A DNA stretch of 56,038 nucleotides from Bacteroidales bacterium (GTDB lineage Bacteria > Bacteroidota > Bacteroidia > Bacteroidales > Azobacteroidaceae), in NCBI GenBank assembly GCA_003851245.1, contig BHEP01000016.1:1-56038 (forward strand), written 5' to 3'. The notes under the pieces are model-generated. The model was not told where the DNA came from, did not search any database, and saw only the letters and a program-made list of their open reading frames with translations. A program made the translations under genes and the position numbers. Shown piece by piece: positions 17,747 through 25,446 of the stretch; position 1 is the first letter of the stretch, and every line of letters starts with the position of its first letter.

Positions 17747-18649
17747 TTAGGAATACAATATAAGCAAGGGGGTGTCTGTATGAAAAAGCATTTTTCTTGC
17801 CATACTAGAATTGAATATTCGATAAAAAATATTCCTTTTATGTGTGGTCATAGAAATTACATCTATCTCATTATTGCGAATAAAACTTTCTAAATTGAGG
17901 GTAAAGTCTTTTTCATCAATGATATCGTATTGTATGATTATAGAAGGATGCAATTTTTCAAAATATGCTTTTATTTCACCCAATTTCACCTCGTCCCAAG
18001 TCTCGGGCTTGCTAGTGACATGAAACAGATAAAAGGCTACATCAAAAGACTCAAACATCTTGAACAAAACATCGGCCGCCAATATATCTTGGTGGTCGAA
18101 ACTAGTGCCAAAAGCCAGGCGTTTGATGTCTGAAAAATTCTTAAGAGGGGTGTTCTCGGGAATAGCAAAAACGGGTGTTTTAGACCTATCTATCACTTCG
18201 GCGGTCACACTTCCTATCAGATCTAGGTCTTTTTGGTCCTTACCTCTAGTTCCCATCACCACCAAGAGGGGTTTGTGCTGCTTGCAATAGTCTATAATCT
18301 CCTCTTCGGGAAGTCCATCTCTCAAAACAACAGTATACTCAAGATGAGGCCAGCTGCCATCATTCATTTTATTTTCTACCAGCTCTGAGAAGCTATCTAA
18401 GTCTGCTTTTGCCTTCTCCATCATTAGCATTATTGCATAGCTGTCTTTAGAAGATTGGTAAATGAAACTCTCGCCTAAAGAAATTGCTGTTGGAACAAAT
18501 GGGGTCATAAAAGCATGCATAAGTACTACTCTGGCTCCTTTTTCTCTGGCATAATTCAGCCCAAATTCACAGGCTTGTATTGAATAGTTTGAAAAGTCTA
18601 TTGGAATGAGTACAATTCTTTGATTTAGTTTTTCCTCTTTATTATCCAT
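17747..18649 (-). CDS. tandem-domain universal stress protein
   Basis: The 300-residue cytoplasmic protein contains two UspA folds. The first (about 8-147) begins RIVLIPIDFSNYSIQACEFGL and holds the nucleotide-binding pattern GTRGKDQ...GSVTAEVI, followed by TPVFAIP. The second (about 155-300) begins IKRLAFGTSFDH and keeps only a weakened version (MTTHKRNIFYRIFNSSMARKML), so ATP binding is expected mainly in the first half. Such proteins modulate survival under starvation or stress by unclear means. It is transcribed toward the DUF4369 gene. A strong terminator of the upstream HTH gene lies in front of it, so it has its own promoter, which I could not pick out. Confidence 0.88.
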   Translation of the reverse strand: MDNKEEKLNQRIVLIPIDFSNYSIQACEFGLNYAREKGARVVLMHAFMTPFVPTAISLGESFIYQSSKDSYAIMLMMEKAKADLDSFSELVENKMNDGSWPHLEYTVVLRDGLPEEEIIDYCKQHKPLLVVMGTRGKDQKDLDLIGSVTAEVIDRSKTPVFAIPENTPLKNFSDIKRLAFGTSFDHQDILAADVLFKMFESFDVAFYLFHVTSKPETWDEVKLGEIKAYFEKLHPSIIIQYDIIDEKDFTLNLESFIRNNEIDVISMTTHKRNIFYRIFNSSMARKMLFHTDTPLLILYS

Positions 18650-18673
18650 AATTTTATTATGTTAAGATTTTCA

Positions 18674-18710
18674 AAAAATCCCAAACGCTATTTTACGCAT
18701 TGGGATTTTT
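18674..18710 (-). terminator. intrinsic terminator of the small HTH gene
   Basis: AAAAATCCCAA (18674-18684) and TTGGGATTTTT (18700-18710) make a perfect 11-bp stem with a 15-base loop. On the minus strand the stem ends in a run of six T. It lies 24 bases beyond the stop of the 18734-19006 gene. The symmetry also allows function on the plus strand. Confidence 0.8.
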
Positions 18711-18733
18711 ATGTTAGCAAAAAAAAACTCTAA

Positions 18734-19006
18734 TTAATCAATGGAGGAAACTTTGAAATTTGTTTCTCCCAAAATTATTAGGGCTTTTTCTAAAATAGCA
18801 GAATCGTCCAACATTACCACGCCCCCATCGGGCCCTGGCTCTATATGAATTCCACAACCTTCAACATCTACACTGTGCTTGCCTCCAAAATAATTACGCA
18901 CGGCATCGACGCTGATGTTCAACTCTTCTGCAATTTTTTGCATACTTCCCTGAGGCAAGTTGTCCTTAATTCTACGCAACTCGTTAAAGCTTACTGTCTT
19001 GTTCAT
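18734..19006 (-). CDS. small helix-turn-helix DNA-binding protein conserved in Bacteroidetes
   Basis: This is a 90-residue protein. Residues about 4-45 (SFNELRRIKDNLPQGSMQKI then AEELNISVDAVRNYFGG) form a helix-turn-helix of the kind that recognises DNA through the NISVDAVRNYFGG helix. The rest (GCGIHIEPGPDGGVVMLDDS) is a short beta hairpin and helix that may dimerise. The type is familiar from Bacteroidales genomes as an uncharacterised DNA-binding protein. It is transcribed alone and ends in a strong terminator. Targets are unknown. Confidence 0.75.
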   Translation of the reverse strand: MNKTVSFNELRRIKDNLPQGSMQKIAEELNISVDAVRNYFGGKHSVDVEGCGIHIEPGPDGGVVMLDDSAILEKALIILGETNFKVSSID

Positions 19007-19147
19007 GCTTGTACTGTTATTAAGTTGTTTTTACAAAAAGATCTTCAATTATTTATTTCACGCCACTAACTTAAACATTAAATACGAAAAATCAAACTAT
19101 TTACACCACTAATTTTGTTTTTTTAAGGCTTTTTGTGTTTTTTAGGC

Positions 19148-19846
19148 TCATATACCTCGCACTAATTCCACAATTTGCTCCCCAAAGAAAGAATAACAAA
19201 AAACCAAAATCAGATAGGTGATAATCAAAATTGCCGATTGCTGTGGTGTATATAACAATGGCTTATATCCCCTACGAGGGTTTTTCAAGAATTTTTTTCG
19301 TGCAAACATATACAATTTGTAAACCAAAAATCCAATGATAGAACCCACAATAGCTCCTGCAACAATGTCTGAAATAAAATGTACGCCCAGATATATCCTC
19401 GAATAGGCATTAATAGAAGCAAAAAGAAAGAGAATGAATGTAAGATATTTATTTCTAAAAACGAGAGACAGAAAAACGGCAAAACCAAAAGAATTGGTAG
19501 CATGACCAGAAATAAAACCGTAGCTACCACCTCTATATCCAAAAACAGTTTTTACGATATTCTCGAAATCGGGATGATGCGTGGGCCTAAATCTATGAAA
19601 ATAGGGCTTGCAAATATGCGATGAAATTTGGTCGCAGAGCAAAACCAAAAGAATAATTGCGGCTATAATCAACAAGGATTCTTTCCAAGTTTTTTTGTAA
19701 ACTAATATTCCAAATAAAACGATGTAAAACGGAAGCCACGACCATATCTGTGAATAAAGCCACATGAAATTGTCAAAAAAAGGCGTGTGCGGACTATTCA
19801 ACAGTAAAAATAAATCTCTCTCCCAGGGCAATATTTCTTCTAACAT
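19148..19846 (-). CDS. PAP2-family membrane phosphatase
   Basis: The 232-residue membrane protein carries all three signatures of the type 2 phosphatidic acid phosphatase family: KPYFHRFRP (about 72-80), YGFISGHA (about 102-109) and SRIYLGVHFISD (about 148-159). It has five or six hydrophobic segments and a C-terminal anchor. These enzymes remove phosphate from lipid phosphates such as undecaprenyl pyrophosphate, phosphatidylglycerol phosphate or lipid A on the outer face of the inner membrane. The substrate cannot be told here. It is a single gene, with the small HTH gene downstream and folC upstream on the same strand. Confidence 0.9.
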   Translation of the reverse strand: MLEEILPWERDLFLLLNSPHTPFFDNFMWLYSQIWSWLPFYIVLFGILVYKKTWKESLLIIAAIILLVLLCDQISSHICKPYFHRFRPTHHPDFENIVKTVFGYRGGSYGFISGHATNSFGFAVFLSLVFRNKYLTFILFLFASINAYSRIYLGVHFISDIVAGAIVGSIIGFLVYKLYMFARKKFLKNPRRGYKPLLYTPQQSAILIITYLILVFCYSFFGEQIVELVRGI

Positions 19847-19973
19847 AGGTAGTGTATAAAAATTTGATGTAAATTTAAGCTTTTAAAATAAGAGTTTCTA
19901 ATTTTGCCTTTACTTTTTTGTTTTATCAAAACATTTCTTCAAAAAACACGCAAATATTTATTTTATATAGCAA

Positions 19974-21269
19974 TCAAGAGGGCGCGGAGACTAGTTCTAA
20001 AAAATCTGCAACCACAAAAGTACTTCCACCCACAAAGATAATATCATTTTTAGAAGCCTTGCTTTTTGCTGCAAAAACAGCAGCCTTGACTGAAGAAAAA
20101 GAATCTCCAATAAGTCCAAAACTGGCGGCTTGTAGTCGCAGTTGCTCGTGGTCGAGAGCACGAGGAATATCGGCTTTTGCAAAATAATAAATAGCATCTT
20201 TGGGCAATAAGTCAAGCACGGAACTAATATCTTTGTCATTTACCATTCCAAAAACAATGTGTAGATTGGCGTAAGTATAGCCTTGCAGCTGCTGTACCAC
20301 ATATTTGAGCCCTCCCACATTGTGGGCAGTATCTACAATAATGCGAGGCTTGCTGCCTATTTGCTGCCACCTACCTTGCAGCCCAGTATTCTCTACCACC
20401 TTCGCAAAGCCTTCGCATACAGCATATGGCGAGATTTTATAGCCTATTTTTATTAGCTCTTCTATTGCACAGAGCACGCTTGCAGCATTTTTTTGTTGCA
20501 CCAATCCGCCGAGCTGCCCCAATAAATTTGGATATGTTTGGTTTTCAAAAATCCACTGCCCCTCCTTGTTTAAAAGTGCTGATTGAATGATATTTTCCTT
20601 GTCAGCAAATCTAATTGGGGCATTTTCGCTTTCTGCCTTTCGTCTAAAAACGGCTTCCGACAGAGGGTCGCTTTCGCCGATGATGATGGGAGTTTCTTTT
20701 TTTATGATTCCCGCTTTCTCTTGTGCAATTTCTTGGATGCTATTGCCCAGTATGTCGGTGTGGTCAAAGCTGATATTGCTGATAATGCAAAGATCGGGCT
20801 TGATTATATTCGTGCAGTCCAATCGCCCCCCCAAGCCCACTTCTATGATGGCTATATCTACTTGCTCTTGAGCGAAATATTGGAATGCCATGGCGGTGGT
20901 AAGTTCAAAAAAAGAGGGCTGTATTTTTTCGAAAAAGAGCTTGTGCTCAGCAACAAAATCGACCATAAATTGTTCGGGCATCATTTCTCCATCAATTTTA
21001 ACTCTTTCCCTAAAGTTTCTTAAATGTGGCGAAGTATACAAGCCTGTTTTGTATCCCGATTGTTTAAATATAGAGGACAGAATATGAGAAATAGAGCCCT
21101 TTCCATTCGTTCCCCCCACATGAATTGAGTGAAATAGAAGATGAGGATTATTGGTGTGGCTTGCGATGGAGAGGGTGTTCTCAAGACCTGTTTTATAAGC
21201 TGTAGACCCCATTTGCTGAAACATAGGCGCCATTTTGTAAAGATATTCAAGAGTTTCTTTATAGTTCAT
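19974..21269 (-). CDS. folC: bifunctional folylpolyglutamate synthase/dihydrofolate synthase
   Basis: This enzyme adds glutamate to dihydropteroate and to folates, using ATP, in the cytoplasm. The Mur-ligase-like fold is evident: P-loop VGGTNGKGSISH (residues 51-62), TSPHLRNFRERVKIDG, the EVGLGGRLDCTN motif, ISFDHTDILG, and the C-terminal domain with GRWQ and IIVDTAHNVGG. I start at the ATG at 21269; a TTG seven codons upstream is in frame but lies in less conserved sequence. Length is 431 residues, normal for the family. A good promoter on this strand lies at 21352-21384. It is divergent from the DUF5686 gene. Confidence 0.95.
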   Translation of the reverse strand: MNYKETLEYLYKMAPMFQQMGSTAYKTGLENTLSIASHTNNPHLLFHSIHVGGTNGKGSISHILSSIFKQSGYKTGLYTSPHLRNFRERVKIDGEMMPEQFMVDFVAEHKLFFEKIQPSFFELTTAMAFQYFAQEQVDIAIIEVGLGGRLDCTNIIKPDLCIISNISFDHTDILGNSIQEIAQEKAGIIKKETPIIIGESDPLSEAVFRRKAESENAPIRFADKENIIQSALLNKEGQWIFENQTYPNLLGQLGGLVQQKNAASVLCAIEELIKIGYKISPYAVCEGFAKVVENTGLQGRWQQIGSKPRIIVDTAHNVGGLKYVVQQLQGYTYANLHIVFGMVNDKDISSVLDLLPKDAIYYFAKADIPRALDHEQLRLQAASFGLIGDSFSSVKAAVFAAKSKASKNDIIFVGGSTFVVADFLELVSAPS

Positions 21270-21351
21270 ATTTGATAAATTTAAATGCAAAAACCTCTCA
21301 TATCAATAGCGATAAGTTTAAGTCTTGTATTTTTGACTGCTTTGTTTTGTG

Positions 21352-21384
21352 CAAAGTTAAAATTAAGAACTGAATTTACCCAAA
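21352..21384 (-). promoter_or_regulatory. folC promoter, minus strand
   Basis: On the minus strand TTTG (21384-21381), 21 bases, then TAACTTTG (21359-21352) fits the Bacteroidetes consensus. The folC ATG follows 82 bases further on. Confidence 0.6.
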
Positions 21385-21418
21385 CAACATGGAAATTTGA
21401 AAGATTAAAATTTAATGC

Positions 21419-21467
21419 CAGCCATCCTCTATTATCTTCAAGAGTGGAGATAAAGTACTGATGGCTG
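21419..21467. repeat. nested inverted repeat in the folC/DUF5686 divergent region
   Basis: CAGCCATC (21419-21426) pairs with GATGGCTG (21460-21467). Inside it TTATCT (21432-21437) pairs with AGATAA (21448-21453) around a 10-base loop. It ends 23 bases before the -7 box of the DUF5686 gene, so it could be an operator for that gene or a structured element. It has no T run, so it is not a terminator. Confidence 0.45.
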
Positions 21468-21489
21468 CAAGGTTTTAGCAAATAGATAG

Positions 21490-21497
21490 TATATTTG
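21490..21497 (+). promoter_or_regulatory. -7 box of the DUF5686 gene
   Basis: TATATTTG matches TAnnTTTG, 20 bases before the ATG. A -33 box is not obvious. Confidence 0.45.
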
Positions 21498-21517
21498 CAT
21501 CCTAATATATTATACTT

Positions 21518-24010
21518 ATGAAACATATTGCCCTGATAATTTTTCTTTCCTTAATATTTAAGCTTGGGCTACAAGCGCAATATTTTGCGGGAATTGTGAC
21601 AAACGAATTGGGCGAGCCCATTTCGGGAACTACCATATATATTGAGGAGGCTAGGCAGGGGCTCATTTGCAATGATGCAGGCGAGTTTCAGACAAAAATG
21701 CCAGAAGGAATCTACCATGTAGAGTTTTCATGCCTGGGCTATCATAGCCAAAAAAGAGAGGTAAATATTAAGCCTGAGGCTAACAACTACCTTAGTATCG
21801 TCTTGCAATATAAAGATATAGGCCTTTCGGAAATTCAGATATACAATTCCAAAGAAGACCCTGCAATTGCTATTATGCGCAAGGCGATAGCCAATGCTCC
21901 AATGTATAGGAGTATGGTAAAGAAATATACTGCGGAGGCCTACGTAAAGGGTTCGGGAAAATTGTTGAGCACACCCAAGGTGCTGCAAAATATTGGTGGG
22001 GCGGGCGATGAGATAGCGCTTTATAAAAAGAAGCTTTTCCTGCAAGAATCGTTCAATGAAATAAGCTTTGAAGCGCCCGACAAGATTGTGCAAAATGTAA
22101 GAGCTTTTTCCAGTAGCTTCCCCGACAATTTGGACCCTAAAGATGTGATGAGCGTCATCAACAATAGTGTTTACAGCGAGATGTATGAGTCCAAGGTCTC
22201 GCCACTACACAGCAAGGCTTTGAGCTATTACCGCTTTCAGTACGAGGGCTTTGAAGAAGAGGGCGATGATATTATCAACAAAATAAAAATTATACCCCGC
22301 CTTGCCGACAGAAAATTGCTGAAAGGCTATATTTATGTTGCCGACAACAGCTGGGACGTTCGCCATGCGGCATTTGAGATGTGGGATTATGGGCAACAAA
22401 CCAAGTACGAAATCACCTACAAGCAACTAGCTCCATCGGTATACCTTCCAACGGCTTACAGCATTAGTGTTGATGTTTCGATGATGGGGGTTAAAGCCTA
22501 TTTCAATTACTTATCGTCGGTAAAATACCTAAGTATGGAGGTTGATGAAAACTTTATCGTGGCACAGAATGCGCAGAAATCTAAGGAAAAACCCAAGGGG
22601 AAGAAGTCCAAAGCCAAGAAGGGTTTTGAGGTAAAGGCCGACGAAAGCTATAAGGTAGAGACCGATTCTTTGGCAACAGTCCGCGACAGCCTCTTTTGGG
22701 ACGATGTACGAAATGTGCGATTAAATGCCGAAGAATTGAGCAGCTATATTCGCAAAGATACCTTGCAGTCCCTTTCGGATTCCTTCAAGCAAAAGAGACT
22801 CCACCCTACTTTTTCTTGGTCAGATTTAATTTTTGGAGGTAGCTTTGGTGGCGACTCCTCCCTTGTGCGCTTTGGCTACAATGGGCTTGCGCGAGCCCTT
22901 CCGGAATACAATTTTGCAGATGGCTACTGGCTAGGACAGTCTTTTGATATTCGTATAAAGCGCAATGCACATAGCAGTATAAATATTGAACCGCAATTGT
23001 ATTGGACTTCGGCAAGAGAGGAAATAGCTTGGAAAGTGAGCACGTCTTTTGAATATTCGCCTATGCGAGCAGGGGTATTGTCTCTCTCGGGAGGCTCTTT
23101 GAGCGAAGATTATCACCGAGAGAATGGCATGTTGAGAATAGAAAATACTTTGTACACCCTTTTTGCAGGAGTCAATAAGGCAAAGTTTTATAAGCGAGAC
23201 TATATTGCCCTAGCCAATGACATAGAAATAAGCAATGGATTGCAGTTGAAGCTGGGGATGGAATTGTCAAAGAGAACTCCTCTTTTGAATGGAGCTACTT
23301 ATAGTTTTTTTGGCAAGGGAGAGAATATAGAGCCTAATTTGCCCGATTATGATTTTTCTCTCAACAGCCATATTGAGGGGCTCAGCAAATATAGTATAGC
23401 TCTTAGTTATACTCCCGCACATTATTATACAGTAGCTAAAAACAGAAAGATATACCTACCTTCTCGCTTTCCGACCTTTAATATAGAGTTTGAACAGGGC
23501 TTTTCGGCTTTTGTGGACAGTCCGTCTAAATTTGTACGAATGGAAGGCGGTGTGTCGCAATCCTTTCGACTAGGTATATTTGATAGATTGAGCTATTCTT
23601 TCAATGCCGGCAAGTTCATCAATTCCAATACCTTCAACTATATTGATTATAAGCATTTTAACACAGGCAATCAATTGTTAGGAGGCAAGTATTTCGACCA
23701 AACTTATGCCCTATTGCCTGCCTATCGTTTTTCTACATCCGATTATTGGCTTCAAGGCGCAATAAATTATCATACAGAGTATTTGGCATTGAAGCGATTG
23801 CCGCTTTTTCAGGGCAAATTATTTCGTGAGGCCTTGCATGCCAAATGGCTGCATACGGATCAAAAGTCTATATATTCGGAGTGGGGCTATTCTTTGGCCC
23901 TTCCCATTGGAGCTATTGGGGTGTTTGTATCTTTTGAGGCTTTCGACCCTCAGTTTGTGGGATTCAGAATATCATTCCCCTTGCTGAAAGAAATCAATCT
24001 TAGAAAATAA
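21518..24010 (+). CDS. DUF5686 / carboxypeptidase-regulatory-like outer-membrane protein
   Basis: The 830-residue protein has a signal peptide (to about residue 20, LGLQAQ) and a carboxypeptidase-like regulatory domain (about 21-105: FAGIVTNELGEPISGTTIYI, FSCLGYHSQKREV). A mixed region follows (YNSKEDPAIAIMRKAIANAP, YTAEAYVKGSGKL), typical of the DUF5686 family, then a C-terminal beta-barrel-like half (about 440-830). It lacks a TonB box and plug, so it is not a TonB receptor. A lysine-rich insert near residues 350-370 (KSKEKPKGKKSKAKKG) separates the halves. These proteins are common single genes in Bacteroidetes with unknown role in the outer membrane. Confidence 0.85.
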   Translation: MKHIALIIFLSLIFKLGLQAQYFAGIVTNELGEPISGTTIYIEEARQGLICNDAGEFQTKMPEGIYHVEFSCLGYHSQKREVNIKPEANNYLSIVLQYKDIGLSEIQIYNSKEDPAIAIMRKAIANAPMYRSMVKKYTAEAYVKGSGKLLSTPKVLQNIGGAGDEIALYKKKLFLQESFNEISFEAPDKIVQNVRAFSSSFPDNLDPKDVMSVINNSVYSEMYESKVSPLHSKALSYYRFQYEGFEEEGDDIINKIKIIPRLADRKLLKGYIYVADNSWDVRHAAFEMWDYGQQTKYEITYKQLAPSVYLPTAYSISVDVSMMGVKAYFNYLSSVKYLSMEVDENFIVAQNAQKSKEKPKGKKSKAKKGFEVKADESYKVETDSLATVRDSLFWDDVRNVRLNAEELSSYIRKDTLQSLSDSFKQKRLHPTFSWSDLIFGGSFGGDSSLVRFGYNGLARALPEYNFADGYWLGQSFDIRIKRNAHSSINIEPQLYWTSAREEIAWKVSTSFEYSPMRAGVLSLSGGSLSEDYHRENGMLRIENTLYTLFAGVNKAKFYKRDYIALANDIEISNGLQLKLGMELSKRTPLLNGATYSFFGKGENIEPNLPDYDFSLNSHIEGLSKYSIALSYTPAHYYTVAKNRKIYLPSRFPTFNIEFEQGFSAFVDSPSKFVRMEGGVSQSFRLGIFDRLSYSFNAGKFINSNTFNYIDYKHFNTGNQLLGGKYFDQTYALLPAYRFSTSDYWLQGAINYHTEYLALKRLPLFQGKLFREALHAKWLHTDQKSIYSEWGYSLALPIGAIGVFVSFEAFDPQFVGFRISFPLLKEINLRK

Positions 24011-24025
24011 GTCTTACTTGCGGCA

Positions 24026-24057
24026 TTTGTCATAGCGCATTTTTTTATGTAATTTTG
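24026..24057 (+). promoter_or_regulatory. promoter of the hemerythrin-luxR pair
   Basis: TTTG (24026-24029), 20 bases, TAATTTTG (24050-24057) is one of the best consensus matches in the window. The first gene starts about 100 bases downstream, leaving a 5' leader of roughly 95 bases. Confidence 0.65.
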
Positions 24058-24158
24058 CAAGACTGCAGTTTGTAGCGATTCAGGCACATTGTACTGTTTG
24101 CCCAAGCTGGTAGCGAATCTATGTGCATTTTATAAATTATTTAATAATGTAAAAAAAT

Positions 24159-24857
24159 ATGGGCAAGATGATTTTCAAAATAAATACCAATACAAAGATG
24201 GCATATCTGGTGATTGCCTACCCCAATATGATAGCAGTCTTGGAGAGGCTAGGCATTGCCTTTGGTTTTGGCGACAAGAGTTTGCAAGATATAGCCATAC
24301 AATACGAGATTGATACTAAAGCTTTCTTGTCAATACTGCTTGTTTTTCAGGGCAACAAAGAATATCCACTACTTTCTAAGGAATCTATAAAAGAGGTGAT
24401 CCGATTTCTTCGCCTTTCTCACCTACATTTCAAAGAAATTCAGATTCCTGAAATCAAAGATTTAATATCCCTTTTTGCAGAGAGTATTCCCCAAAAACAT
24501 GCGGCAATGATTATTTCCTTTTTTAAAGGCTATATAGAAGAGGTTTCCGAACATTTCTTGTATGAAGAAGAAACGGTATTTCCCTATATAGACTCAGTAT
24601 TGAGAGATATGCCTCGCCTAAAAAGATATATGATTGACGACTTTGAAGCACATCATACCGACATAGAACAAAAATTGCTAGATTTGAAAAATATTCTTAT
24701 CAAGTACATTCCTTCAGATATAAACTCTCCATATAGAATAAGCATTTTGCGTCATTTAATTCAATTAGAGGAGGATCTTCAATACCATTCATTGATAGAA
24801 AACCATGTCTTGATACCCTCAGTCAAGGAGATTGAAAACACCTCGACCTATGTTTAA
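24159..24857 (+). CDS. hemerythrin-like protein with ScdA/RIC-type N-terminal domain
   Basis: Residues about 14-65 resemble the short N-terminal domain of RIC/ScdA/YtfE iron-centre repair proteins, but the usual Cys-Cys pair is replaced (LGIAFGFGDKSL). Residues about 85-222 form a four-helix hemerythrin-type bundle with candidate di-iron ligands His88/His90, His132 with Glu136 (EHFLYEEETVFPYI), His165/His166 (FEAHHTDIE), Glu204, His210 and His216 (QYHSLIENHVLIP). Such proteins bind O2 or NO, or donate iron for Fe-S repair after nitrosative or oxidative stress. The stop overlaps the start of the LuxR gene by 8 bases (ATGTTTAA), so the two are translationally coupled and likely work as sensor and regulator. 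That role is inference. Confidence 0.85.
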   Translation: MGKMIFKINTNTKMAYLVIAYPNMIAVLERLGIAFGFGDKSLQDIAIQYEIDTKAFLSILLVFQGNKEYPLLSKESIKEVIRFLRLSHLHFKEIQIPEIKDLISLFAESIPQKHAAMIISFFKGYIEEVSEHFLYEEETVFPYIDSVLRDMPRLKRYMIDDFEAHHTDIEQKLLDLKNILIKYIPSDINSPYRISILRHLIQLEEDLQYHSLIENHVLIPSVKEIENTSTYV

Positions 24858-25446
24858 GCTCATTGCAATTGTGGAGCCCTCTGTGCTGATACGCGAGGGC
24901 GTTTCCAATTTGCTATTATCTAATGGCTTGGCCCAAGGACTTGCCAGTATAGAATCATTTGACGATTGGAACGAGTTGGTGCGTGGAAGAGAGCCAGCCT
25001 TGCTTATCGTAAATCCTAGCCTAGTGAAGGAAAGTTTGACAAAACTTAGGGAGCGAAAGAACTTGGGCGACAAATGCTTCATCTTAGCCCTCGTTTATGG
25101 CTATTTTGTGCCCAGCGATATTACAGGCACCTTCGACGATATTATTTATATAACAGACTCAAAGCAAGTGTTTTGTCAGAAGATAACATCTCTTATCAAG
25201 GGCAAGCAGAGGGAGCAAACAGCTCCCGAAGGTGATTGCTTGAGTGAGAGGGAGAAAGATGTTTTGCGCTTGTTGGTACAAGGATTTGCCAATAAGGAAG
25301 TGGCTGAGCGTTTGCATATAAGCCCACATACGGTGATCTCTCACAGAAAAAACATAATAGAGAAAACAGGTATTCGATCACTGGCAGGATTGGCTGTTTA
25401 TGCTATTCTGAACAATATCTCAGATATGGACGACTTGCAGCAGTGA
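24850..25446 (+). CDS. LuxR-family regulator with non-canonical receiver-like domain
   Basis: The product has 198 residues from the ATG at 24850 (a TTG at 24832 is less likely). The C terminus is a clear GerE/LuxR helix-turn-helix (about 130-186: LSEREKDVLRLLVQGFANKE then VAERLHISPHTVISHRKNI). The N-terminal 115 residues follow the alpha/beta rhythm of a response-regulator receiver (FKLIAIVEPSVLIREGVSNL), but the acidic pair is Glu9-Pro10 and the position of the phosphorylated Asp is Asn55 (LLIVNPSLV). Phosphorylation in the ordinary way is therefore unlikely. Coupling to the upstream hemerythrin-like gene suggests control by that protein or by its iron/O2/NO state. The 3' end overlaps the convergent lpxB by 44 bases. 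Confidence 0.88.
   Translation: MFKLIAIVEPSVLIREGVSNLLLSNGLAQGLASIESFDDWNELVRGREPALLIVNPSLVKESLTKLRERKNLGDKCFILALVYGYFVPSDITGTFDDIIYITDSKQVFCQKITSLIKGKQREQTAPEGDCLSEREKDVLRLLVQGFANKEVAERLHISPHTVISHRKNIIEKTGIRSLAGLAVYAILNNISDMDDLQQ

Noticed and set aside
17727..17778. CAGACAC/GTGTCTG inverted repeat near the UspA stop as a terminator
   Set aside because: The arms are 38 bases apart, one lies inside the coding sequence and no T run follows.
24014..24047. TGCG/CGCA stem with T run after the DUF5686 gene as a terminator
   Set aside because: A 4-bp stem with a 13-base loop is too weak to call, and it overlaps the good promoter at 24026-24057.
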